Virus record (IMG/VR): IMGVR_UViG_3300037827_000203
Location: 1 to 38,094 of that record
Reading direction: 5' to 3' (one strand)
DNA: 38,094 bases
From: a virus
Below are positions 13,298 to 19,139 of this stretch, piece by piece. Position 1 is the first letter of the stretch. Every line of letters starts with the position of its first letter. The translations under genes were made by a program, and so were the position numbers. The notes under the pieces were generated by a model. That model had not been told where the DNA came from. It saw nothing but the letters and a program-made list of their open reading frames with translations, and ran no database searches.

Positions 13298-13759
13298 TCA
13301 ACGGCCTAAAGCAAGACAGTGCCACACGCCTGTTGCGTCTTGAAGCGGGAACCTGCTTGGGTCCGCGTCGTGCGTTCCCGGCTTCACGCAAGCCGAATGA
13401 TGGACCTTCCAAGTACTCGGCTTAGCGCAGTAGACACCGGAATTCCCTGACAGGGGTGGATCACACGGAATCGGCTGCATCGTTCCGTCTGGCTCATCTG
13501 CATCCCATTCGGTCGGTGGAACGTCGAAGGGCGGCGGGGCAATGTATAGGCCGATGGCGGTTCCTGAGCCGTTGACTGGTACCGCTCGACAGCTACTCAG
13601 CTCCACATCGCACTGAATCAGGTACAGATTCCAGTCCCCGTGGTCGCCACAAAACGCCACCACTGAGCCTCCATCTATCCGCGAGGTTCCCGGTACGCAG
13701 GCTTTCGTTATGCCCTGCTGCCACAGCGCCATCACATATAGAACAATCGTCGGAATCAC
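13298..13759 (-). CDS. Membrane-anchored or exported protein with a KVHH..WHCLALG domain
   Basis: The 153-residue product starts at a GTG that overlaps the upstream stop (GTGA), with AGGGGG just upstream. Residues 1-18 (VIPTIVLYVMALWQQG) are hydrophobic and likely an anchor or signal. The rest has six cysteines, probably disulfide bonded if exported. The end (FDVPP, KVHH-AC, WHCLALG) is clearly homologous to the end of the rightward protein at 20274-20705. The family is not known to me. The pairing suggests a duplicated, exported cysteine-rich protein. Confidence 0.72.
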   Translation of the reverse strand: MIPTIVLYVMALWQQGITKACVPGTSRIDGGSVVAFCGDHGDWNLYLIQCDVELSSCRAVPVNGSGTAIGLYIAPPPFDVPPTEWDADEPDGTMQPIPCDPPLSGNSGVYCAKPSTWKVHHSACVKPGTHDADPSRFPLQDATGVWHCLALGR

Positions 13760-13899
13760 TTTGCCCCCTTGGGCCAGCCGGCCCACTCCACTCGCCTACG
13801 TCGCCGCAGCCATTCGAGAACGCCGCAAGCAATCACGCCGAGCAGCACGAATGAAGCTGCAGCCCCTAGCACAAGTGAGTACGTATCCCAATAGTTCAT
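13756..13899 (-). CDS. Small single-pass membrane protein
   Basis: The 47-residue product has one strong transmembrane helix (VLGAAASFVLLGVIACGVLE) followed by an arginine-rich tail (RRRRR). By the positive-inside rule the tail should be in the cytoplasm. The ATG at 13899 is preceded by AGAGG, and 4-nt overlaps join it to the genes on both sides. It could be a holin-like or regulatory membrane protein, but no lysis gene is adjacent. Confidence 0.7.
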   Translation of the reverse strand: MNYWDTYSLVLGAAASFVLLGVIACGVLEWLRRRRRVEWAGWPKGAK

Positions 13900-14114
13900 G
13901 GCTGCGCCTCTGATTCGCGCTGCTGGTTTTGTGCGTATACGTGATTCGATGGCAGCTCTTTGTTCCAACTTGCCGCGATCCAAAACTGCGCCGCGAATAA
14001 ACAAGCAGACAGAGTCGCCCACCAAAAATTACTGTGCGGAACATCACACTGAATCGTGTTTATAAGCGAACACGAGAGCAATATGATCACCCTTCTTTTT
14101 GTCCAGTCTCTCAT
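13896..14114 (-). CDS. Small two-pass membrane protein
   Basis: The 72-residue product has two hydrophobic segments (RVIILLSCSLINTIQC and WWATLSACLFAAQFWIAA), a basic start and a polar tail. The ATG at 14114 is preceded by GGAGGTG. It overlaps the next gene by 4 nt, so the two membrane proteins are co-translated. It has the size and layout of phage holins, but it is far from the endolysin candidate. Unknown role. Confidence 0.65.
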   Translation of the reverse strand: MRDWTKRRVIILLSCSLINTIQCDVPHSNFWWATLSACLFAAQFWIAASWNKELPSNHVYAQNQQRESEAQP

Positions 14115-14167
14115 CTCCCACCTCCCGCCTCCCGCCCAGTTCGTAGGCTGCTTGCTGAGGGACCATT

Positions 14168-14566
14168 TCACGAACGAACCTCCAGCGAATGAATTGCTGC
14201 GGCGGGAGCTTCCTCGCTTGCGTACTCTTCGGATGGTTCGACGGATCGCACCCAGTCGCACAACTCTTCCAGCGTCAACTTGCCTTCCTGTACGCGGAAG
14301 AACAACGTGCTGATCCAATACTCAATAGCTTGAGGCTTTCTGTTCCTCCATCCTCCGCTAACCCTGACCAACTTTTCCGGAACAGGCACAAACTTAACCA
14401 TGAAAGGCCACGCCTCAAAAGCCTCTTTCAAGGCTTGGCGATGAGAAGGCAACTGCGAACCCTCAAGAGAAGCCATCGCCATGCCTATCGCGCACCTGCA
14501 ATAATCCATCGCTTCAGGCTTCTCGATAAAAACTCTTCCCATCGCAATCGCATCGCTAAGTCTCAT
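14168..14566 (-). CDS. Hypothetical phage protein
   Basis: The 132-residue product is mostly helical, with a tryptophan-containing core and an acidic end (PSEEYASEEAPAA). No motif is recognised. I chose the second ATG at 14566 because the AAAGGAG lies six bases upstream of it; the ATG at 14572 is too close to that site. A 53-base gap without a gene separates it from the membrane protein that follows. Confidence 0.63.
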   Translation of the reverse strand: MRLSDAIAMGRVFIEKPEAMDYCRCAIGMAMASLEGSQLPSHRQALKEAFEAWPFMVKFVPVPEKLVRVSGGWRNRKPQAIEYWISTLFFRVQEGKLTLEELCDWVRSVEPSEEYASEEAPAAAIHSLEVRS

Positions 14567-14595
14567 CGTCATCTCCTTTGGTGTTGCAGTTGATT

Positions 14596-14627
14596 GCCCG
14601 CGAACTGGACTCTGATCTTAAGCGGGC
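14596..14627. repeat. Copy of the 32-bp palindromic dispersed repeat
   Basis: It has the same GCCCGC and GCGGGC arms and inner block as 11310-11341. On the minus strand it contains the TAA that ends the membrane-helix frame at 14618. Confidence 0.7.
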
Positions 14628-14794
14628 CTGCCCTTTCTTTTCCTGTGCGCATAGATCATAGCCAGCCATGCCAGCAGGACAATGCTGGGTACCATTGCCA
14701 GAGCTACGATGAGTGCGATGAGCCAGTGGGCACGTTCGCCAGCAGATTCGACTTCACGCAGAATGGTGCATAGATCGCCAGCTTTTGCTGCTGC
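14618..14794 (-). other. Open frame for a membrane helix, probably a -1 extension of the coiled-coil gene
   Basis: Read in the -1 frame relative to the 14704-15309 gene, the segment encodes 58 residues. An amphipathic helix (LCTILREVESAGERAHW) leads into a transmembrane helix (LIALIVALAMVPSIVLLAWL) and a basic tail. It looks far more protein-like than the end of the annotated frame. No ATG or GTG with a ribosome site opens it: the only ATG lies inside the helix. It would therefore be made by -1 slippage near the A4 run at 14783-14786, or the sequence has an indel. Confidence 0.5.
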
Positions 14795-15309
14795 TTAATT
14801 AGCTCTGCGTTCAGGAAATCATTATCGCGCTCCAACTCTCGTCGCCTCTCATCTTGGTGCGCCAGATCGCCCTCCAGCATCTCAACTTCGTTTGCCCGAT
14901 CCTGCCAGAGCTTGTTGTAATCCAGCACTGTCTTGTTGCGCTCTTCATCAGCCTTCTCACACATTGCCTCGGCCTTCTCCGCCCGCGCCAAGTAACGGTA
15001 CCCCTCTTCGCGGGTCGTCTCGAAATAACCCCTGTATTCGTGGGAAAGCCTCACGGCTTCTTCGTATCGCGCGTTCAGCTTCTCGCGTTCGGCCTTCAAG
15101 GATGCCAGTTCTTCGCGCAGAGAGGCTGTTTTAAGGCACTCAGAATTCAGTCGGTCAATCTCGCGCTCAAAGTTGTCGCAGTAAGAGCGTAATCTTTCCG
15201 AAGTTCCTAGCGCATCCTGTAGCTGGTCCGCCGCATCTTGGAGCGCCGCTTTATTGAAATCGCAGGCTACACAGGTCATTGGCTTTGCCTTGGTGCGCTT
15301 GCGCTTCAT
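14704..15309 (-). CDS. Long coiled-coil protein with an N-terminal zinc knuckle
   Basis: The 201-residue product begins MKRKRTKAKPMTCVAC, and after this basic CxxC start it is one long charged coiled coil (residues 18-175, rich in E, K, R and L). The start at 15309 overlaps the upstream stop by 4 nt. The last 25 residues in this frame look unnatural, whereas the -1 frame continues the helix into a membrane anchor. A membrane-tethered coiled coil of this kind could be a spanin-like or host-takeover protein. I cannot assign it. Confidence 0.7.
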   Translation of the reverse strand: MKRKRTKAKPMTCVACDFNKAALQDAADQLQDALGTSERLRSYCDNFEREIDRLNSECLKTASLREELASLKAEREKLNARYEEAVRLSHEYRGYFETTREEGYRYLARAEKAEAMCEKADEERNKTVLDYNKLWQDRANEVEMLEGDLAHQDERRRELERDNDFLNAELIKQQQKLAIYAPFCVKSNLLANVPTGSSHSS

Positions 15310-15533
15310 TGCATCACCCAGCCAATCAGCTTGTATCCGCTGAGCCTGTACCCGTCCTTCCATGTTTCGGGCATCGTTTCCACATTCCAGCCGAGCTTCC
15401 TGATCTCGTGGATTCTTCGACGATAATCTACGATGCGCAGCTCCAGCAGTTGAGGGATTGTGACCCACTCGCCCTTGTTAGCTAGAAGCAGGCAGAATAC
15501 GCGGTCTCGCTGCGAGGTTCGATGATGGCTCAT
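15306..15533 (-). CDS. Small winged-helix DNA-binding protein
   Basis: The 75-residue product has a helix-turn-helix pattern (RVFCLLLANKGEWVTIPQLL) followed by a recognition-helix-like DYRRRIHEIRKLGW and a beta wing. The ATG at 15533 overlaps the stop of the 37-residue zinc-ribbon gene (ATGA). As the second gene of its operon, it may autoregulate the promoter at 15650, whose inverted repeat would suit a dimeric binder. The target is inferred. Confidence 0.75.
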   Translation of the reverse strand: MSHHRTSQRDRVFCLLLANKGEWVTIPQLLELRIVDYRRRIHEIRKLGWNVETMPETWKDGYRLSGYKLIGWVMQ

Positions 15534-15643
15534 GGTTTCCAAGGCCTCTGGCAGCGCGGGCATTTCTTGGGCTGTGCGCTGCGTGGATACCAGACGTGGG
15601 CACAATCTTTGCAGTGGAACGTCGTTGGCTGAGATTGTCTCAT
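15530..15643 (-). CDS. 37-residue zinc-ribbon protein, probably leaderless
   Basis: The frame encodes 37 residues with four cysteines in two pairs (CKDC and CPRC) around an HVWYPR segment, a typical zinc ribbon. It is the first gene of the leftward operon. No ribosome site precedes the ATG, and the -10 box lies only 6 bases upstream, so the start codon is the predicted first base of the message. It ends with a 4-nt overlap into the winged-helix gene. A DNA- or RNA-polymerase-binding adaptor is possible. Confidence 0.78.
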   Translation of the reverse strand: MRQSQPTTFHCKDCAHVWYPRSAQPKKCPRCQRPWKP

Positions 15644-15646
15644 TGC

Positions 15647-15678
15647 TTACGTATATCGTAAACGGTGGAACCTGTCAA
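15647..15678 (-). promoter_or_regulatory. Promoter and operator of the accessory operon
   Basis: On the minus strand TTGACA (15673-15678) is separated by 17 bases from TATACG (15650-15655). A perfect inverted repeat, TTACG and CGTAA arms around TATAT (15647-15661), covers the -10 box, as expected of a repressor site. It is preceded closely by the stop of the VRR-NUC gene, so no terminator fits between. Confidence 0.78.
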
Positions 15679-15691
15679 GCGAAACTTCGGA

Positions 15692-16057
15692 TTATTTCAG
15701 CCCCTCGATCACATCCTCCAGCGAATAGGCAAGAATGTAGCGACCGCCAGCGTCAAGGAACATGATTTCCCAGGCCTGCTGCTGCTTGCTCTGCGATTCT
15801 CCGGGCTTCTTGACCTCGATGCCGAAAATGGTCCCTTGCACGACAGCGAAGATGTCAGGACTCCCTACCGCTCCGAAGCGCACATATCGCTTGCCAACCT
15901 TCCAGGCTCCTGATTGGTTACGCCAGTGCACGATCTTGTGCAGCTTGAGATAGTCCAGGATCGTGCGCTGGATGTCCGCTTCGCTTGCTTCGCCCTTCAC
16001 GATATTCTCCGGCCGTGCGAATGAAGTTCTGCTTGTCTGCATCGCCAGCAAGGACAC
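15692..16057 (-). CDS. VRR-NUC domain nuclease
   Basis: The 121-residue product is a near-complete VRR-NUC domain (PD-(D/E)XK superfamily). It has an acidic EADIQRTILDYL helix, a GAVGSPDIFAV segment with the aspartate, and an IEVKKPG motif with the E-x-K pair, followed by a helix with QxxxQQ. Such small phage proteins act as structure-specific nucleases, for example on Holliday junctions, often near recombinases as here with ERF. The start is GTG at 16057 with GAGAGG upstream; an ATG at 16042 is a weaker alternative. Confidence 0.86.
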   Translation of the reverse strand: MSLLAMQTSRTSFARPENIVKGEASEADIQRTILDYLKLHKIVHWRNQSGAWKVGKRYVRFGAVGSPDIFAVVQGTIFGIEVKKPGESQSKQQQAWEIMFLDAGGRYILAYSLEDVIEGLK

Positions 16058-16155
16058 GTTTTGCGCCTCTCCAGCTCACGTTTCTTTTCACGATTACCCC
16101 AGATAAGCATCAGGGCTAGCGGAATGCCCCACGCCGGTAGCAGAATCCACATCAT
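15997..16155 (-). CDS. Tiny membrane protein with a cysteine cluster
   Basis: The frame encodes 52 residues, with one hydrophobic helix (MWILLPAWGIPLALMLIW), a charged linker and a CPCWRC cluster. The first ATG is at 16155 with GGAGG five bases upstream, and it overlaps the previous tiny frame by 4 nt. Its 3' end overlaps the VRR-NUC gene by 61 bases. This is a large overlap, so the frame is plausible but not certain. Confidence 0.5.
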   Translation of the reverse strand: MMWILLPAWGIPLALMLIWGNREKKRELERRKTCPCWRCRQAELHSHGRRIS

Positions 16156-16211
16156 CCCATCCTCCCGGCTTGCCAGTCCTTGATTCGCTGGATAGCGGCT
16201 TCTATTCTCAC
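16152..16211 (-). CDS. 19-residue micro-ORF in a coupled chain
   Basis: A GTG at 16211 overlaps the upstream stop (GTGA), and its TGA overlaps the next ATG (ATGA). The peptide VRIEAAIQRIKDWQAGRMG is a plausible amphipathic helix. The double coupling suggests either a real tiny gene or a translational relay that keeps ribosomes moving to the next start. The short length makes coding uncertain. Confidence 0.4.
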   Translation of the reverse strand: MRIEAAIQRIKDWQAGRMG

Positions 16212-16366
16212 GCCACTTTCCGCTTCAAGTCGTCAATCATCAGTTGGATTCGAGCTTGCTCCGAGGCGACGAGGTTAGGATTCTCACGCAGGATTCGCTC
16301 CAGCCTTTGAAGCTGTTCTTTATCGCGGCGGTTTTGCCTTTGGTTTTGCTGATCATCAGAATTCAT
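16208..16366 (-). CDS. Small charged helical protein
   Basis: The 52-residue product starts at MNSDDQQNQRQNRRDKEQLQ, with AAGGAG six bases upstream of the ATG, so I prefer this to a longer frame reaching 16504. It is one polar N-terminal segment and a charged helical pair (LERILRENPNLVASEQARIQ). Unknown function; it may be a small DNA- or protein-binding factor. Confidence 0.66.
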   Translation of the reverse strand: MNSDDQQNQRQNRRDKEQLQRLERILRENPNLVASEQARIQLMIDDLKRKVA

Positions 16367-16417
16367 AGGAACTCCTTCTTTTGGTGGTTCTAACTGACGG
16401 TTCAATGCAACTTCCCT

Positions 16418-16488
16418 GGACATAGCCATGTCCGCACCCACCGGACGTAGCTGTGTCCTCACCCTGTTTGATTTGTCCTGACCCTGTG
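16418..16488. repeat. Two dyads and a tandem repeat: possible operator or origin
   Basis: Two 16-bp dyads, GGACATAGCCATGTCC (16418-16433) and GGACGTAGCTGTGTCC (16443-16458), lie 25 bp apart and agree at 13 of 16 positions. The second runs into a 15-bp direct repeat, TGTCCTsACCCTGTk at 16454 and 16474. The block fills most of the 138-base gap between the HTH_36 gene and the next gene. The repeats resemble binding sites for a regulator or iterons of a replication initiator. Confidence 0.6.
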
Positions 16489-16504
16489 GTACTGGTACGG
16501 ACAT

Positions 16505-16906
16505 CTAGTCATCTGGAAATAGGAAAAAGTAGTGGCTGGAACTCATTTCGAGTTTGCCAGCTTTCTTCTGAGTCTCGACGCGGATGGGCCAGCCCTTCGA
16601 TAGAATCTTTGTGAGCAGGCGTCTAACTTGCCGATCGGATAGCAAGGAGTTTCTTGCCAGAGTTTTTTGGCTGGGCCAAGCATAACCGCGAGATTCATTA
16701 TGGTCGTCGGCGAGAACGAAAAGCAGAAGTTTTTCAGCGGATCGTAATTTTGTTCCGTCAGGAAAATGCGTGATGGGCTTGATAAAAGCGGTCGCTTTCC
16801 AGCTCAATGCCCCTCCTACAAGGGGAAGGAAAACGGGGTGTGTAGGCACCCCGTATCCTTGCACTTTGTTCGACTCGGTGGTGAAGCGGCTTAACCGGCC
16901 CATCAT
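16505..16906 (-). CDS. HTH_36-type DNA-binding protein (replication or regulation)
   Basis: The 133-residue product has a helix-turn-helix near residues 59-112 (AWPSQKTLARNSLLSDRQVR is the turn and recognition part). This is the HTH_36 pattern found in phage and plasmid replication-initiator and transcription proteins. An N-terminal 55-residue extension precedes it. The gene begins with two ATGs behind GAGGG. The dyads just downstream could be its binding sites. An O-protein-like initiator is one reading, a repressor-type regulator another. Confidence 0.78.
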   Translation of the reverse strand: MMGRLSRFTTESNKVQGYGVPTHPVFLPLVGGALSWKATAFIKPITHFPDGTKLRSAEKLLLFVLADDHNESRGYAWPSQKTLARNSLLSDRQVRRLLTKILSKGWPIRVETQKKAGKLEMSSSHYFFLFPDD

Positions 16907-16945
16907 AATCCCTCAGCCCTGAAAGTCAACTAGAATCGGCCAGTC

Positions 16946-17233
16946 TCAGTCCATTTCCAGCATTCGGCGGCAGACCCACGGCTCATCGCATGTTTCGTTA
17001 CGCAACTCATTCTCGCTGACATAGACCGGTTGCAACTGAAACATATATTCGCAGTCACAGCCGTCTCGTAACGCGTTGCCCATCATCTCCGCGCCCCACA
17101 TAGACCTTGGCAGAGCATTTCCCACCACCACCGGCTTCCCTTTAACCTTTTCCCACCGGTCCATCCGATGCGGAAGGGCTGTGTGCGGCGGCTCGTCATC
17201 GTTCACAAATCTTACTTCGTGCCATGCGCTCAT
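16946..17233 (-). CDS. Hypothetical phage protein
   Basis: The 95-residue product starts at MSAWHEVRFVNDDEPPHTAL, taking the ATG at 17233 with GGTGGAGG upstream. It contains a CDCEYMFQLQP segment and a final CDEPWVCRR, so a metal-binding or disulfide cluster is possible. Between ERF and HTH_36 genes it may be part of the replication-recombination module. Family not recognised. Confidence 0.62.
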   Translation of the reverse strand: MSAWHEVRFVNDDEPPHTALPHRMDRWEKVKGKPVVVGNALPRSMWGAEMMGNALRDGCDCEYMFQLQPVYVSENELRNETCDEPWVCRRMLEMD

Positions 17234-17252
17234 ATCCTCCACCTTCGCCCGG

Positions 17253-17687
17253 CTACCGCTTCAATGAATCTTCTGGCGGCACCCACTCTGGCAACGTAGC
17301 TCGCACCACTCCAGGCACAGTCTCGGTCTGAGCGGCATTCGGTGCAGTGCGGCCCGCGACGAGCGAACCTAGCGCTTCCAAGATCGCTTCCATCCCTTCC
17401 TGACTGTAGGCTTTCAGGGCTACGATCATTGCATCTGTCGCCAGAGTCGGGTTTTTCTTCGCCGCTATCATCCATCGCTCTCTCTCCGCGTGCCAAGCCG
17501 CATAGGAATCAGGGTCGCCTGCATCCCAAGCAATACGCGTCTTGCGCTTCCCCTCTTCGTTGGGCGGGTTCAGGGCTTTCTCGGCGGCTTCCTGCTCCAT
17601 TATTACCACATGGTTGCAATGAAGCTCGCCGTGTCCCTTGCGTATCTCCTGCTCCACCCAAGACCTAAGCTGGTGTAGGGTCGGCAT
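17253..17687 (-). CDS. Hypothetical phage protein of the recombination operon
   Basis: The 144-residue product is helical, with a tryptophan-rich centre (DPDSYAAWHAERERWMIAAK) and a proline-containing C-terminus. No enzyme motif is visible. The ATG at 17687 overlaps the end of the ERF gene by 23 bases. Its 20-base gap to the next gene and place behind ERF make a recombination accessory role possible, but the protein is not recognised. Confidence 0.65.
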   Translation of the reverse strand: MPTLHQLRSWVEQEIRKGHGELHCNHVVIMEQEAAEKALNPPNEEGKRKTRIAWDAGDPDSYAAWHAERERWMIAAKKNPTLATDAMIVALKAYSQEGMEAILEALGSLVAGRTAPNAAQTETVPGVVRATLPEWVPPEDSLKR

Positions 17688-18531
17688 CGCGCTCGATTAT
17701 TGGAACACCATCCTCATCGAAATTGACATTCCCGATTGCGATTGGCGCAATGACATTGGTAAACTTCCCGCTGGCTTTGGTCCGCAATCTAACGGCTTGC
17801 CCTTTGCCCTCAGCCGCCATTTCCAGCAAGTCGAACAAGTGCATCCCACCAGGATATTCCCGGTTGTCGAAGCAGAACAGGGCCGTAGCCTTATCGTTCG
17901 GATCGAGAATTTCAAGCGCAAGAGCGTTTCCCTTGTTGTTTTTGAGTTTTATGCGCTTCGCGGCCTTGAGTAGCCCGTAAACCTCACCAGAGCCGTTTTG
18001 CGGGGTTTCTGCCGCAGGATTGCCAGCCAGCCCGATATCCTTTCTGGCTGCCAAGGAAGCTATCTTCTGCTTGATTTCCTCTACTTTTGAGGCGCCCACA
18101 GCCTGAGCCGCTTCCTTGGAACCCTTGTTTGAGGCCGCATTGCCGTCGTCGTCGGGCTCGGCAGCAACCCCCAGGATGGCTTGCATGGCATAACGTCTCC
18201 CGTAAGTCTGTGAGCTTCCAATGCTTTGCGGGTCGAATTTGTCCTGCTTTCCGGCCGGAAGGTGAAGAATTTCAGAGATGAACTGCCCCGACGAATGGAA
18301 GAGGATGCTTTCAATCTCCGTAATAGCTAGTTCAGCTTGGCAGCGCACGAGCTGAGTCAGAACGAGGCCGTTAGCGTTCAATGCTGGCTGCGTCGCTTCG
18401 ATGATGGCAGACAAGTCCGCATACTTGCTCTTGAAATAGGGATTCTCGACTTCTTTCTTGATCGGCTTATACGCTGCCTGCGCTTTCGCAAGAGCCGCAA
18501 TCAGTTCGTTTATGTTTTCACTTCGCTGCAT
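17665..18531 (-). CDS. erf: ERF-family single-strand annealing protein
   Basis: The 288-residue product has the ERF signature: a start MQRSENINELIAALAKAQ, the PYFKSKYADLSAIIEA block, NANGLVLTQLV, a FHSSGQFISE segment, and SSQTYGRRYAMQAILGVA with the acidic EPDDDG after it. ERF proteins anneal complementary strands during phage recombination and genome circularisation. The C-terminal half (from about 140) is variable in the family, with a charged linker and a globular end that is not recognised here. The ATG at 18531 has AAGGAG seven bases upstream, so a longer frame to 18558 is unlikely. It overlaps the HNH gene by 14 bases. Confidence 0.9.
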   Translation of the reverse strand: MQRSENINELIAALAKAQAAYKPIKKEVENPYFKSKYADLSAIIEATQPALNANGLVLTQLVRCQAELAITEIESILFHSSGQFISEILHLPAGKQDKFDPQSIGSSQTYGRRYAMQAILGVAAEPDDDGNAASNKGSKEAAQAVGASKVEEIKQKIASLAARKDIGLAGNPAAETPQNGSGEVYGLLKAAKRIKLKNNKGNALALEILDPNDKATALFCFDNREYPGGMHLFDLLEMAAEGKGQAVRLRTKASGKFTNVIAPIAIGNVNFDEDGVPIIERDADPTPA

Positions 18532-18895
18532 CTTTTTTCTCCTTGTAAAGCTTCTCAAACTCTTCCGCTGCTTGAGTTTTCTTCGTCCATTGAACCTGCT
18601 TCTCGGGATGTTTTAGGTTGTGGCAGTCGCGGCAAAGAGTCCGCAAGTTGTCCATATTGTCGCTCCCGCCATTGCCCCTTGGTACCACGTGGTGCGGGTC
18701 CGCAAAGTTACCAGCGATGTCTCGTCCGCAGTAACGGCACCTGTAATCGTCTCGCTCCGCGCACTCTTGCCTGCGAATCTTCCAATCCTTGCCACTGAGG
18801 ATGTCCGCACCATCGCCCAAGCGAATAAATGAATGCTGGGAGTAGAACTTCGCTGCGGCCGTTGCCTGGATGTCGCGCTTTCCTCTCAGGCTCAT
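18518..18895 (-). CDS. HNH endonuclease
   Basis: The 125-residue product carries a full HNH core: CRYCG, then PHHVVPRGNGG with the histidine pair, an asparagine in SDNMDNLRTLC, and the final CRDCHNLKH. A basic, helical C-terminus may bind DNA. The ATG at 18895 overlaps the stop of the tiny membrane gene by 4 nt. In phages such enzymes serve in packaging or host DNA breakdown; here, next to ERF, a recombination or replication role fits better. No partner terminase is adjacent. Confidence 0.86.
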   Translation of the reverse strand: MSLRGKRDIQATAAAKFYSQHSFIRLGDGADILSGKDWKIRRQECAERDDYRCRYCGRDIAGNFADPHHVVPRGNGGSDNMDNLRTLCRDCHNLKHPEKQVQWTKKTQAAEEFEKLYKEKKDAAK

Positions 18896-18972
18896 CTGAG
18901 CCACACACTGATTCGATAGGCTGCCCACAGCGTCAGCACATAAACCGCCGCGAACAGGAGTTTCTTGGTCAT
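18892..18972 (-). CDS. Tiny membrane protein
   Basis: The 26-residue product is a single hydrophobic helix (MTKKLLFAAVYVLTLWAAYR). The ATG at 18972 has AAGGAG nine bases upstream, and 4-nt overlaps join it to both neighbours. Its role is unknown; it may regulate or anchor a neighbour. Confidence 0.68.
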   Translation of the reverse strand: MTKKLLFAAVYVLTLWAAYRISVWLR

Positions 18973-19139
18973 AGCTTGTGCTCCTTGTTGCAAATCAAGC
19001 AAATGGTCAGGAGTGCTGTCGCGAAAAACCACAGAGGCAACTCGTAAGGATGCATGACGCGATTCATTTCCGGGTGACATGCAACTCCGAGCAGAATCCC
19101 CGCCTCATATGCTCCGATAACCGTCGCATGGCGTCTCAT
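18969..19139 (-). CDS. Small membrane protein
   Basis: The 56-residue product has two hydrophobic segments (VIGAYEAGILLGVAC and LPLWFFATALLTICLIC) and a histidine-containing loop. The ATG at 19139 overlaps the preceding stop by 4 nt. It forms part of a run of coupled small genes in the early operon. Not recognised. Confidence 0.68.
   Translation of the reverse strand: MRRHATVIGAYEAGILLGVACHPEMNRVMHPYELPLWFFATALLTICLICNKEHKL

Noticed and set aside
16367-16504. Longer start for the 52-residue helical protein at 16504
   Set aside because: The AAGGAG directly ahead of 16366 favours the short form, and the extra segment is made of the dyads and direct repeats.
17230-17496. 88-residue frame overlapping the 17253-17687 gene
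   Set aside because: The composition is that of a shifted frame, and the longer gene has a better protein-like sequence and fits between neighbours.
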